Origin: Usnea hakonensis
Lineage: Eukaryota; Ascomycota; Lecanoromycetes; Lecanorales; Parmeliaceae
Length of the DNA stretch: 64,000 bases
NCBI GenBank assembly: GCA_013423325.1
Contig: BLJB01000268.1
Location: 112,758-176,757, forward strand
Reading direction: 5' to 3'
The notes beneath the pieces are model-generated. The model did no database searches, was not told the DNA's origin, and saw only the letters and a list, made by a program, of their open reading frames with translations. The position numbers were made by a program, and so were the translations under genes. Below are positions 45,485 through 57,096 of this stretch, piece by piece. Within the stretch, counting starts at the first letter, position 1, and every line of letters starts with the position of its first letter.

Positions 45485-47254
45485 CTAAAGCATATCGATT
45501 CTCCCGAGAACCCATTGCAAATGTCGATAGCTACTCCTAGGCTGAAATTGGGGTTCCATGTGCCCACTAAGATATGTTTCGGCCCACATCAGACCTCTCT
45601 CATAGTGCTGGACACCCATGATACCTTGATGTGCATCCAAGCCATCAAAGCCCTGCGAGGAAAAGAGAGACTGATACTGCAGATCCGGCAGCTTAATATC
45701 AATGGGCGTTGCAGGCTCCGACTGGAAACCCAGCGCTCCATTCCACGTCATATTTTGAATCGCCAGGAGGGTTGCGTTGGTCAAGATTTCGAGATCTAGA
45801 TCACCATTGGCCACCAAGACGCGATTAGTAGCCTCGATGACACGAGGTAACACCTTCTGGATTGGATCGGCAGAGCTATCGCCCTCGCCTTCGGGGCCGT
45901 CATCACCAACGAAGACAGGGTTGGGCGCACATTCCATCCAGTCAACATCCATCGGAGCGTGCATTGCCAGCTTGACATCCGTACGATTGAAGTATACCGG
46001 CTGCGATGGATAGGATAATTGCAGATCTGTTGGGAACCCCAAGACATCCCCCAAAATCGGGCATTGTAGCCCAATCTCGTACACGTTGAAGCATGGATTG
46101 GGGTCATAAGAGGCGTCGTAGACACTATTCCAGGTACAGCAATCCGGATTTGCCGTGCAGTTCTCATATAGAACAGGCTGGGTACCGTTAGGAGGAAAGC
46201 TCATATACTGCTCGCGAAAGGAGGCGAATCCACAACTCTCATCAAGAGCTCCAAGCGTGTCCAGGTAAGACTTGTTGAGATTCAGGACATTGTTGTTTTG
46301 CTCAACGAACGGATAGACAGTGATGTCATTCTGAGAATTGTACGAACCGATGCATGGATCATACACTAAAATGCCGTTCAAATCATAGTAGTCGGTATTG
46401 TTCTGGTCCAACATCTCGTTCGCAATGTACGGCACGTATCGCCCCGCGTAGCTTTCGCCAGTAACGAAGATCTTGTATTTCTTGATGCCAAAGATGTCTT
46501 CGAAATTCTTGAAGAATTTCACGAAATCTGCCGCGATGTCTTCTTCCGAAGTGGCTGTCGGTGTGCCGATTGAGAAGCCTGTGCCCACGGGCTGCTCAAC
46601 CCACAGCATGTTGGTAAGATTGACCCAAGAGTAAGGATTTATCGTGGGATCAAACTGACCCCACGTCCACTGTATGAGCCCGTTCTCCTGGAGGAATCCT
46701 TCGAGCGAACTGCATCCGGGTCCGCCATTCAGCCAAATGGTAATTTCATCCACCGGTGGCCCTACTCTCGGCTGGAAGACGAAAAACAGAGCCCGACTTG
46801 CGTTGGACATGTCGATGGGAATCAGTCCGCTGTACATTTCCGTGAGATAGTTCTGGGGAATCTCCGGCAGAGACTCGACGAAATATTTCTCGGTATCATT
46901 ATTGTAGTACCGTAAACTTGTATGGTTCAAAGCTCGCGCGTTGAGTTTTCTTTTGTGCACATCCTCTACAGTCCGCTTACTATATCCACCTCGACGAGCA
47001 ATTTCGCTTAGCTTTCCATATGTACTACTTATGAACAGGGCGTAGAAGAGAACTGCAAGTATAGTCATTGTGATCTTGACGAAGTCTTTGCGAGAGGTGT
47101 CAAAGGAACAATCGAATCCCCGTGCATTTCTGATTCTTAGAATGTAGAGAGTATATGTGGGGGGAAAACGCTTGGATTCGGCGTTGGATTCGGCGTTTAG
47201 TGGCGGCAGGCTTGCATATGAAATAGTAGAATTATGGTTGTAATTGGTGGACAT
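45485..47254 (-). CDS. Serine carboxypeptidase (peptidase family S10)
   Basis: A single exon of 589 residues. S10 landmarks are complete: substrate-binding WLNGGPGCSSLEG at 174-186, LWVEQPVGTGFS at 217-228, nucleophile Ser268 in VTGESYAGRYVPY, the Asp in NGDLDLEI near 485-488, and His565 in WAETYLSGHMEPQFQPR. The enzyme removes C-terminal residues from peptides in acidic compartments or outside the cell. Two starts are possible. From the ATG at 47254 a 62-residue polar N-terminus precedes ILAVLFYALFISSTYG, which would act as an internal anchor. From the ATG at 47066-47068 the same stretch is a classical cleavable signal peptide. About ten N-glycosylation sequons fit secretion. All catalytic residues are present, so it should be active. 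Confidence 0.95.
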   Translation of the reverse strand: MSTNYNHNSTISYASLPPLNAESNAESKRFPPTYTLYILRIRNARGFDCSFDTSRKDFVKITMTILAVLFYALFISSTYGKLSEIARRGGYSKRTVEDVHKRKLNARALNHTSLRYYNNDTEKYFVESLPEIPQNYLTEMYSGLIPIDMSNASRALFFVFQPRVGPPVDEITIWLNGGPGCSSLEGFLQENGLIQWTWGQFDPTINPYSWVNLTNMLWVEQPVGTGFSIGTPTATSEEDIAADFVKFFKNFEDIFGIKKYKIFVTGESYAGRYVPYIANEMLDQNNTDYYDLNGILVYDPCIGSYNSQNDITVYPFVEQNNNVLNLNKSYLDTLGALDESCGFASFREQYMSFPPNGTQPVLYENCTANPDCCTWNSVYDASYDPNPCFNVYEIGLQCPILGDVLGFPTDLQLSYPSQPVYFNRTDVKLAMHAPMDVDWMECAPNPVFVGDDGPEGEGDSSADPIQKVLPRVIEATNRVLVANGDLDLEILTNATLLAIQNMTWNGALGFQSEPATPIDIKLPDLQYQSLFSSQGFDGLDAHQGIMGVQHYERGLMWAETYLSGHMEPQFQPRSSYRHLQWVLGRIDML

Positions 47255-48156
47255 GGTCTGGATAAGCAGCCACTAAGCCGCGGACTTCCGGCCTTGTCTG
47301 ATTTTAGAAGGTAGAATCCTAGTGTGCGATAACGGCTTGCATGAAAAATCTCGGAAAGGAAGCTGTCAATGAAGTAAGCTGTGATTCTGTTGTGTGCCTT
47401 ACTGATATAATCTGGGCAGCGAATCCATGCTCGACAATGGAAGATTGCTCACTTGAATTAGCCATCACTCAGGCACTTTTACGCTGGCCTTTGGGTTACA
47501 TAGCTGATGACTTTTTTGGATAATACCTAGACTCGTGACTTTCTACGGATGATAGAATCCAATCAGGCAGGTATGGAAATATATCTTTGGATTCATATCA
47601 TCTTTGACTAATGATGTGATTTGTTGTCCATGCACGACGAGCGATGGATCTCTCCATCGCTCCGAGTGATACTGGCTGATACTCGACTTGGAACCCACGC
47701 GAGAGTTCATTTGCATGCGAGACTTTGAGCAGATTGAAGAGACATTGACCTGCTAGCTTTGTATACAGTAGTAGAGAGAGTGTTTATGATTCGCAGGACT
47801 TCGAGTTTCTCTTTTTTCCAAGTAAATTGCGAATCTTGGGAGCAGCGTTAAGATCTTGGAAATAAAGATGATTAAGCGATTGGAAGCTCGGCATATTTAT
47901 CTGATTGGCTTAGTGCGGCGGTGCGGGGTAGGCCTTAAACGACAATATCACCTTCCTATTTGAGACTCCCACAAGATCAAACACCTAAGCCCAAGGTAGG
48001 CGGTGCAACGACGTCTTCAGCGTGATACCTAGACTGTGTTTAGTTCTGTTTCCCATATCGGTCTACATCAAGAAAGAACAGTGCTCGATCGTGCTCTGGA
48101 ATTTTCTGCCCAGACCATTGTGATTGGATAACCTAAAGATAGTCCAGGACAGAGCC
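47255..48156. other. Divergent intergenic region
   Basis: A 900-base spacer upstream of both the S10 gene (minus) and the NLR gene (plus). The 60-codon frame at 47341-47523 starts with ATG but lacks support. No repeat or RNA gene recognised. Confidence 0.5.
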
Positions 48157-51100
48157 ATGGATCCACTGAGTATCTTGGCCAGTGTCACTGCCATCACTAC
48201 TGCCACTTTTCAGGTGGTCAGCTTTCTTGGGAGCATGAGAGAAGGCGGTAAGGACCGATTGAGGCTTACCACTGAAGTCAATTCCTTATGGATGGTGCTC
48301 AAACTTCTCGAAGGGCAATTAGAACCGACAAACTCACACGAAGAAGCTTGGCTCGAAGGCGTGCGCTCTCTCCAGGTGCCCAATGGTGTGTTTGATCAAA
48401 TCCGAGAGGCTATACAAAGATTGAGTATGAAGTTGAAACCACAGACCGGGCATCGCAAAGCTCTACAGACTCTACGATGGCCATTGATCGATAAAAAGGA
48501 TGTCGAAGAGACCGTGAGTCAAATTGAGCGACTCAAATCGTCGGTTTCGTTGGTTCTCAACCATGCTAGTCTGGCTGTAGGTACGAAAGTGAATGATGCA
48601 CTGGTAAGCCAGAAGGTCAAAGCCGTCATAGACTGGCTTACCCCTCTCAACTTTCTGGCTCGACAGGAAACAATCATCAGAGGTAGAAGCAAAGGTACGG
48701 GGGCATGGTTTCTCGAGTCGGAAACCTTTGACAGGTGGAGGCGTGAAGATAGTTTGGTTATGTGGTGCCCTGGAATACCCGGGGCAGGAAAAACATTTCT
48801 TGCATCTATCGTGATTGAGAGGCTACGTGAGCTATACCAAGAGCATAATGTTGCAGTGTTCATGCTTTACTGCAACTACAATGATGTGGAAACGCAATCT
48901 GTCCAGCCTCTGATCGCAAGCCTCCTCAAGCAGCACATCCAAAAACGATTTGTTGTAGATAAAAAGTTGAGCGAATTGCACGAGGCGCACTACAAGAAAG
49001 AGACACGTCCAACACTTGAGGAACTCAAAGAACTCCTTGGTAGCGCAATCTCTCAGTACGACAAGGCTTTTATTGTGCTTGACGCACTAGATGAGATGCC
49101 AGACGAAAAATGTCGGAGCGATATTGTCGACTCTTTACGCATGTTTAAGAAAACAGCTTTGCTAATAACCTCACGACCAATGCCTTCTATCAAGGAATTT
49201 TTCGGTGCACCGTCAGGGTGTACATATTGCGATGGTTGCTCTGAGAGACACATGAATGTATACTGGCACTGTTTGAGTTGCAGCGGGGCTGGGTTTGATG
49301 TATGCGAAGAATGCTATGAAAAAAAAATCACGTGTCAAAATCCTGGCCATATCCTCAAGAAACAACATAGCAGCCTCACTCTAGCCATTCAAGCCGCAGA
49401 TGAAGACCTCCAGACTTATATCATACAACGCATCACAGACGCGCCATCACTTCGCCAGTCTGTCTCTAAGAAGGTAGGTCTTCAAGATGAGATACTGAGA
49501 AAGGTCACACAATTTGCCAATGGAATGTAAGTATCTTTAAATTTGGTCATGGCTACTGCTAATTTAGAGACTAGGTTTCTTCTTGCAAGGTTCCATATGG
49601 ATTCACTCTCAACAAAGTTGAGACCCTCATCTGTCCTCAACGCGCTAAAGAATCTTCCGACGGAAATCGATACTACCTACGATCAAGCAATGGAGAGAAT
49701 TCAAAGCATGCATTCCGACCACCAAGATATCGCGTACTGCTTTCTGTCTTGGATAGCGTATACCGATAGAGCTATGACTGTACCTGAAGTCGAGCACGCA
49801 ACAGTGACCTATTTGATGATTGAAGATGACGAAGATACACACGCTATCGATTACGACGATATTATCAGCGCTAATGACTTGTCATCTATGTGTGCTGGTC
49901 TGGTCACTGTTGAAGACGAGAAGATTTTCTTGGTGCACTACACTGCCGTGACTTATCTTGACAACACTCGAGAGAAATGGTTCCCAGGGGCCTACACTAA
50001 ATTGGCCAAGGCCTGTCTCACATACCTTCTCTTTGACGCTTTCGACAGCGGCGCTTGCACTGGGGAGACGGAAGATTTTGAATTCGATCGGCGGAATCGC
50101 GATTTCCCGCTACTGGGCTACGCATCTTTGTGGTGGGGCCGCTTTGCGTACCACGCAGATGATGCCGAGCTAGGAGAGATCGCTGGGGACTTTCTGAACA
50201 GCAAAGCCCATGTTGATGCTTCAGTCCAAGCTCTTTGGTACACTGACACTACAGACGCTCTTACTTGGAACGCCAAGACGGGAGCGACAGGTCTACATCT
50301 AGCTACCTATTTTGGCCTTACACAGTTGGTGATAGATTTGCTGGAGAATGCACCTGGAATTGATGCTCAGGATTCACTCGGAAACACCCCAATGATGTAT
50401 GCCGCTGTTGGAGGCCACCATACTATCGTAGCCCGATTACTAGAAGCCGGAGCGTCAGTGAACATCAGAGGTCACAATGGATCCAATATCCTACATGTAG
50501 CGGCATTACGAGGTCGGGCAGCTGTAGTAGAGCTTCTTTTGAAACGAAGTGATCTTGACGTGAACGCTTTTGACCCAAGCCAGACCTCACGAAACGCATT
50601 GATGCTTGCAGCTATATACGGGCATGTGAGAATCGTGGAACTTCTACTGGGAAGAAAAGATCTGAATCCCAACTTGAGAGCAGATAAGACAGCCCTTATG
50701 TTTACCGCGATGGAAAACGAATTTGAGTGTATGAAATTATTGTTGAGAGATTCCAGGGTCTCTTTCGATGATCAGGATGAGCTTGGCGCAACAGCATTGA
50801 TGTTGGCTGCCTACTACGGATATACATCGATAGTAGAGACTTTACTTGAGGCGGGCGCTAATCCGGAAATCACTGATGGGACAAAAGAAGGTGGTGGCAC
50901 ACCACTTTTACGCGCTATCGATTATAACCATCTTCCTGTTGTTTGTATCTTTTTAAAGCGAAATGTCAATCATACCTCGAAGGATCGGTACGGACGGACA
51001 TTGCTGCACGGCGCCGCCGTCAACGGAAGGAATACGATATTGGAATTGCTATTAGAACAGACCAGTGACTTGGACGTAAACGTGCAGGATATAAATGGGA

Positions 51101-52089
51101 GAGTAGCGCTACACGATAGGTTTGTTCCACCAAGAAAATGGACAAGGAAGCATGGCTGAAATTTGTTTCCTCACAGTGCACAGTTTGGATACACAGAATG
51201 CATCAAGGTCCTGCTCAGGTTCGGTGCTCGCACGGATATTAAAGACATCTGGGGCCAAACACCCTTAAGAGTTGCGAAAGAGACAAACCATCTCGAAGCC
51301 TTCAATATCATTTCACAGGCTCGGGAAGCCGAGATAGGGCCTATTAGACGCGCAGACACATCGCTTTCAATCAGCGATATCCCTCTTTGGGTGGCAGCTC
51401 AACAGGGAAAGATTTCGCTTGTGGACTCTGCAATCGAATCAGCGAAGACCGACTCAAGTGTTGATTTAGACGCTGTTGACCCTACAACAGACAGGACACC
51501 TCTCCATTATGCCTCAAGCGAAGGACACACCCCTATCGTGAAAAAGCTTCTCGATGCCGGCGTTGACGTTAATCGACAAGATCAGTATGGCCGATCTTCC
51601 ATTCAACTAGCAGCTATGTATGGTCATTTGGCCACAGTCAATGCGATTCTAGCGCATAGAGCGAATGTTACCGCCGAAGATCGATGGGGAAAGTCGGCCT
51701 TGGAGAGCGCCGAAAGCAACGGCTATTACAAGATAGCTGTACTCCTGCTCCAGAACGGCGCGATTCCGAACCCGAACGACAGGTACCTTCACGCGCTTTT
51801 GTGCGCTGCCGCCGCTTATGGTTACTCAGAAGTCGTTCTAAAGCTGATCAAGGCGGGCGCAGAGGCACAGAAAAAAGATGAGTACGGCATGACGCCGTTT
51901 CAGACGGCCAAGCAGGCTGGTCATGAAAAGACTGCGCGGATTTTGCTCGAGTATACGAGTAAGGACAGGTCAAACCTTTCCTCTCCGATTGATCCAAGGC
52001 GTTTTAGTGTACCATCACTGAGAGACGAGAGCGAGGACAGAGAAGATTCTTGGGAGGACGAAGAAGAGGATGAATTAGATGATGAATAG
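48157..52089 (+). CDS. NACHT-ankyrin STAND (NLR-like) protein with internal ZZ zinc finger
   Basis: Three exons (introns 49527-49574 and 51120-51176) encode 1275 residues. The ATG at 48157 (GAGCCATGG) gives MDPLSILASVTAITTATFQV, the usual opening of the fungal STAND N-terminal domain (residues 1-about 150). A linker with WFLESETFDRW precedes the NACHT domain: P-loop GIPGAGKT at 206-213, Walker B FIVLDALDE at 305-313, sensor LLITSRP near 336. A ZZ-type zinc finger (Cys355/358/361, 372/375, 383/386, then Cys393, His398 and His404) sits directly after the sensor, before the usual A-x-DEDLQTYI block. A winged-helix region (YCFLSWIAYTDRAMTVPEVE) follows. About twelve ankyrin repeats occupy 690-1240, and the tail is acidic. 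Proteins of this design sense non-self and trigger cell death or defence. All ATPase motifs are intact. Confidence 0.95.
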
Positions 52090-52666
52090 ATGGAGATATT
52101 AGAAGTAAGTGAATATGACTCTCCATACTTGTTCGACGATTCCTCTCCCTCATGCTCTCCTTTGAAAGGGACGAGGAGGATACAAATCACTTTGCGCGGG
52201 CCCTTTGGAAAATCTCTCTCTTTGCACTGCGCATTTCACGTCCACGACCGGACTACTCAATGGGTACCCTGAGGACTCCTGCAATCCTTCATCAGCCTAC
52301 CAACAAAGCTCCCGTGATCCGAAATGCTGGCGATCTGAATGCGAATGACAGGCTCAAACCATATCTGACGCTTACGTCACAGACAAGTCCCGCGGCCAAT
52401 CGAGAGCCAGGGTCGGTTCCCACCTCGGACACGGGACGTCCAGTATGATAGCGCATGCTTAAGCGGGAACGCTTGATTCTTCCCAACTCGACATGCAACG
52501 AGATGTATGATTCCCATTGCTAGATACCATAACGGTGAGGAGGCCCCCGCAATAAAAGGTGCTCACCTTCCCAAGTACATATAACGAGAAGTCTTGTATA
52601 TAAGTTAAGCCGATCTGCATAGCTTCATTTCTCCAAGATTGTCGTAGTTGGATACTGCTGCCACTG
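52090..52666. other. 3' flank of the NLR gene
   Basis: A spacer of nearly 600 bases with short frames lacking support. Nothing recognised. Confidence 0.45.
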
Positions 52667-54009
52667 CTAGAAGGCGTAAAATTGGACACAGCGAAATGGA
52701 AGAAAAGGAGAGTTGAGCTTGAAGAAGACTGGAAGTCCAGAAACTAGGCGGTCATCGCGCCAATCGTCCCATGCCTTTTGCGAACGATGGACAAGATCAC
52801 TTGTTACTTTAGACAGCTTGACAATAACTCCAGCATGTATTGGCATTCGCACCGTCCCATAGTGTATAGTTGCAACAACAAGAGTCGACCTGCAGCATCT
52901 GTCCGACATCTCAATTCCGTAACACCTTTTGGCATAATTATTGAAACGCGTGAGGTCATTCAACGGGTACACACGTTCCTTGTCGACGGGGTGCGGGCAA
53001 CTCTGGTCGGGCTGGAAACTGTGGTACCGGTGGAAGTGGCGCTCTAGCGAATACTTGCTGCCGAAGACCTTTTTCGTTCGTACAAGGGCAGTACGGCATC
53101 ACCGAGGGAGCTCAGACACCGAAAAGGATGGCTGTCGGAGCGGCCTTCAGATGGGGCATCGGTTTCTGAGTATTCCGACTTAGTGTCGACACCAGACACC
53201 TCGTCGTCCGACGGATTCGCCGCAGCATTTTTCGCCCACGATGGAGAAACTTTTCGAGGGCGCCGTTCTTAGCGGGTGCACGGTGAGATTAAGACGTCCA
53301 CCACGACGATCGGCGTCTCCAGGTTCCCGCCACGGTTGGCGGACTGCGGAGGGTCGAACAAGGCTCGGGCGATGCAAGCGTGTTCCTCGAAGGTGTATTC
53401 GACTGGGGTAGGACGAGGCTGAACGGGGGACGGGACGGTCTCGTCGACGGATATCTGCGTCAGCATATCCTATATGAGAGCCACGGCGTTACAGTCGGCT
53501 TGCAGCTGCGACATCAGTATAGACTTTTTCGTTTTTCAGTATACGCTCGACATCCCGTTGAATCTTTTCATATTCGTCGTAGATCGGCTAGCCTTATGTA
53601 CGATTAATGAAAGTGAACTGGTTGCGGATCTATACGAAAAGGTCTTACTGGCACCGTCGTAGCTCCTGGATCCATGCGTCTTATAAGAGCTCCTGTAGCT
53701 AATAGGCGGAGAATTAGTGAGATATGCCGTCAGCTTGACCCAAAGGAAGGCCTAAAGGGAGACTAAACGCGAATTGCAAGACCGCTCTAAGGTTGGACGA
53801 TCTTTCGTCGAGAGCAGTCTCTGGCCTATTGGATCCTCAGATATCTTATGATAGCAGTAGTATTGCTGGCGGTGGCAGCAGCTCGTCGCCTTCACGGTGT
53901 TGCCCCTATCTTTCTTGTAGTGAAATGTATTGGAACCCTCCTTAGGTCTGAACTTGTATTTTTGAGGTTCTACCTTGGTCTGTTTGTTATCCTCATATAA
54001 CGTAGACAT
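52667..54009 (-). pseudogene. Decayed coding region, family unknown
   Basis: Minus-strand segments in different frames have coding-like composition: an ATG-started 85-codon frame at 54009-53752 (STLYEDNKQTKVEPQKYKF), YDEYEKIQRDVERILKNEKV near 53570-53500, PVEYTFEEHACIARALFDPP near 53400-53340 and WAKNAAANPSDDEVSG near 53240-53190. Then comes PLYERKRSSAAS near 53090. Frames change several times and stops intervene. It could be a dead host gene or a transposon relic; no diagnostic domain is visible. Confidence 0.35.
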
Positions 54010-54869
54010 CCACTAGCTATCGCATTGGGACTGCTGGATACGACGAGTACAAATTGAGTATCTCTCCTCTTAATTCTAGCATTTAGAAATAAATCAACAT
54101 TATGAATATAGGTTTTCTATCCAATTCAGAATGATGAAGACAGCCAAGTCTCCTCACATATTACATAGCGAAGTAAGGTGACCACTCGCAAAAAGTCCCA
54201 CTCACTAATAGCCTCGCAAGAATAACGTTGGATCCCTGCGTATTGGCAAAATACTTTCAATCGAGACAGCTACTAAGTCTCCTAAAATATAATGTGTCGA
54301 GTGGATCGGTGTTGACAGAAATGGTAGGCGACGGAGGGACGCAAGTCCTTCCATAAGATCTTTTACATGATGGAACCGACTACATGAACACACTTACACA
54401 TGCACTCTTCGCGTAGCCCTAAATTGTTTATGCTTTAAAGCTACCTATTTCCCAGCGGACAGATGTAATCGCATGGTCTGACACTACCTTTTGCCAGAGT
54501 AAGTGGTTGACACATGCAGGGACTTTGCTCCAATCAACTAGATGTATTGGAACGTTTGTTCAATATCTCAAATCGATTATAGGACAAGGACTACTTCGAA
54601 TCGACTTAGTTAGACTAAGACCATAGAAATGGGGTTACACATAGCAATCATTATCTACACATCGCCATCCACGCCGGATTATTCTCTGATACTGCTCCAC
54701 CGCTGCCTATGGTACTTTTTGTCTGAAAAAAACCTCGGTGCTGAACGGATTTGAACCTTGACCAGGGAGATAGGTTGATAAAAGATCGTCGTAATCGAAA
54801 TGGACGAAGCAGCGCCATGTTCTAGTTCTCAGGCCATGGATGTCCTTCAGGTGGCAGCTCTTTCGACGG
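54010..54869. other. AT-rich intergenic region
   Basis: No supported gene. A tRNA-B-box-like sequence on the minus strand was examined and rejected. Confidence 0.5.
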
Positions 54870-55888
54870 CTAAAGGAGAAGAAGTCCGAGCAGTAATGCC
54901 AGTAAAGCAATAAATCCCTAGCGGTCGGTACATATCAGTCTCAATGATGTAAAAGAAGACAAAAGTAGGTTTTAAATCGTCATCATGCGTACCTTTGTGA
55001 CCATTGACAAATTTTCCTTGGCGGCGCTTTTCTGAGAAGATGTACTAGGCTGACCATTGGTTGAAGCCGGAGCAGACGATAATGGCGATGGCGTGGATGT
55101 CGTAGTAGCCTTACCAGTTGGCTGGGATGTGGATGTTATCGCAGCGTTTGCGCTAGTTTTGAGCGAACCAGTCGTTGTACCAACATTCGCCGTCGTTTGA
55201 GACAATGTTGACGAGCCACTATCCAACCCGATTGTAGTGGGTGGTGAGGTCGTCGCGCCCGCGCCCCCAGATATTAGAGATGACGCAGCGACAGTGACAT
55301 TCGTGAGCGGGAGGAGACCGGCAATAAAGCTCGCTACACTGGAGGGAAAAGGTGAGGCGGATGCGTAGGTTGAAGTTGGATTGCCATTTTCGCCGTTACC
55401 GTATACGAAACAAGCTTTTGCGGGCGTTGCTTTCGCAGGCGTTGTACCATCCTATTGCAAGCATGTGAGATACACGGAAATTTTTCGAATATAAGGCTAA
55501 TATCCTCTCCCTTTGACTTATTACGCTCACATGAAGAGGTAAATGGAAGGCTTACAATGCTGCAAGTGTCAAGCACGTTGGCCGCAGCGATCTGAATGAT
55601 TGGACAGGAATCTGAATCAGCGCCGTTAACGCCCGCAGCCTCACAGCACTGCAGGCAGATCTCTGCGTTGCACAGACAACCGCTTTGACAGACGCAGTCT
55701 ATCCAGATATCATTGTTCGTCTCTAGATTGTAGGTCGTGCCAGGAATGCATTGGAAATCGCAGGCGTGAGCCGCGGTGCAAGCGTTTGCGCAGGTCTGGT
55801 TCTGGTTTAGTCCTTGCGCCGAGGTGAAGGCTGAGAAGGGGACGAGAAAGATAAGAAGGGTCGGGGTGAAGTGCATAACTAGGTTCAT
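54870..55888 (-). CDS. Cysteine-rich secreted protein with probable GPI anchor
   Basis: Three exons (introns 55452-55555 and 54918-54992) encode 279 residues. The start at 55886-55888 gives a signal peptide, FTPTLLIFLVPFSAFTSAQG; an ATG four codons later is also possible. Residues about 25-105 form a compact cysteine-rich domain (CANACTAAHACDFQC, then DCVCQSGCLCNAEIC, then LQCCEAAG). The spacing differs from CFEM. A long Ser/Thr/Ala-rich, probably O-glycosylated region follows. The last exon, only 16 codons, supplies GFIALLALLLGLLLL then stop, a typical GPI-attachment or membrane tail. Without that splice the protein would end in a few polar residues. A cell-surface or wall protein is the best inference; the specific role is unknown. 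Confidence 0.8.
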
Positions 55889-57096
55889 GGATTGTCTTCG
55901 GATTTTAGGAAAGTTCATGAAAAGAATCTCGTACAAAAAGAGTGGGAAGCTTATGTACTTGACAGGAAGTGAAAAAAGAACTGGGAGAGCGTTGGAAATG
56001 TTTTAAATGGGCGCGTAGCTGATCACCATTTTCGGGTTTTGGCCCCCCGAATCAATACAGCCACACGGTTCCTGAAACGCCTTCATTCATTTTCGTATAT
56101 GCACAATGCTAACGACCCCTCAATTCATTCTGAATAAAGCAAAGGGTTCCTGTAAGACTTATATACTCCAGCGTATGAGAACTGATATACATCTGACCTT
56201 TAATGATCTTAAGTCTCCTGCAGTCTTAGACCAGCTTCAACCTAGCTCTTCAAATATTGCCGCGGACTAAAACCTTGGGTCAAAAAAGCAAGGATTTATC
56301 TACGAGAAAAGGCGGGCTCCTTGTTTTGTCAATATCTCCTCCGCAAACGCCTAGTGCTTACCTGTATCACACGGTTCTAATATTAGCCTCTATTTAGTGA
56401 GCTGTGTCTCTGATGCAAAGGAGGCTACATTTTCGCTTCTCAGAAACATCTCTTCTAGGCTTCAGACGAGGTACTACTTGTCGAGGAGAAGCGCCAAACC
56501 CATATATTATAGGCCTACTTCTAGATTCTCATACCTATCATTTCATCAACTTGACTATTTAAACCCCCGATCAGAGCCCTGTCAGAACTCTCTCTGTACA
56601 GGACAATACCGTTTCTTCTCTGCCCTGCTTTGATCAAGTATCGCAACAATTCGGAGTTTGGTCCAATCCCCTCTAGTAGCTGGCTACGAATAGAATATTG
56701 TTCAATTTTGAGTAGAACTGCTTAGACCTGATGATGTTTATTCAGACGATACCCATTTTCCGCGGCCTCCCTTTGTCAAGTGAGTGAGCTAGCATCTCGC
56801 TTGCTAATGATGTTGCGACGACTGCGCCTCTAACGTTGCTGCGCCACTGCGCTATTGCGCATAATGAGCCATGGCAACGAGCTCCAAAAAAGGCGACCTT
56901 GAAATGATACGCGTTACGGAGCGATTTACCGCAATGTCATTCTGTGCGCGACCCGGACCACTCTTGCTGCTACGCACGATGCGACCGTCTCTAAATCCTT
57001 CGCTCTTCGCGACTCAATTGTTTATAAAGAGCAAGCCCCCAAGTGAGGTACCCCTTGTAAAAGCTATCCCTGAAATACAGCAGACTTCTCCTGAAC
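55889..57096. other. Intergenic region
   Basis: A 1.2-kb spacer, divergent between the Cys-rich protein gene and the small secreted protein gene. The ATG frame at 56871-57218 overlaps the start of the next gene in another frame and is probably spurious. Confidence 0.5.

Noticed and set aside
54747..54757. tRNA-like B box (GGTTCAAATCC on the minus strand) followed by a T run
   Set aside because: A 7-bp acceptor-like pairing with one mismatch can be drawn, but the T stem pairs at only about three of five positions and no A box or anticodon arm is found.
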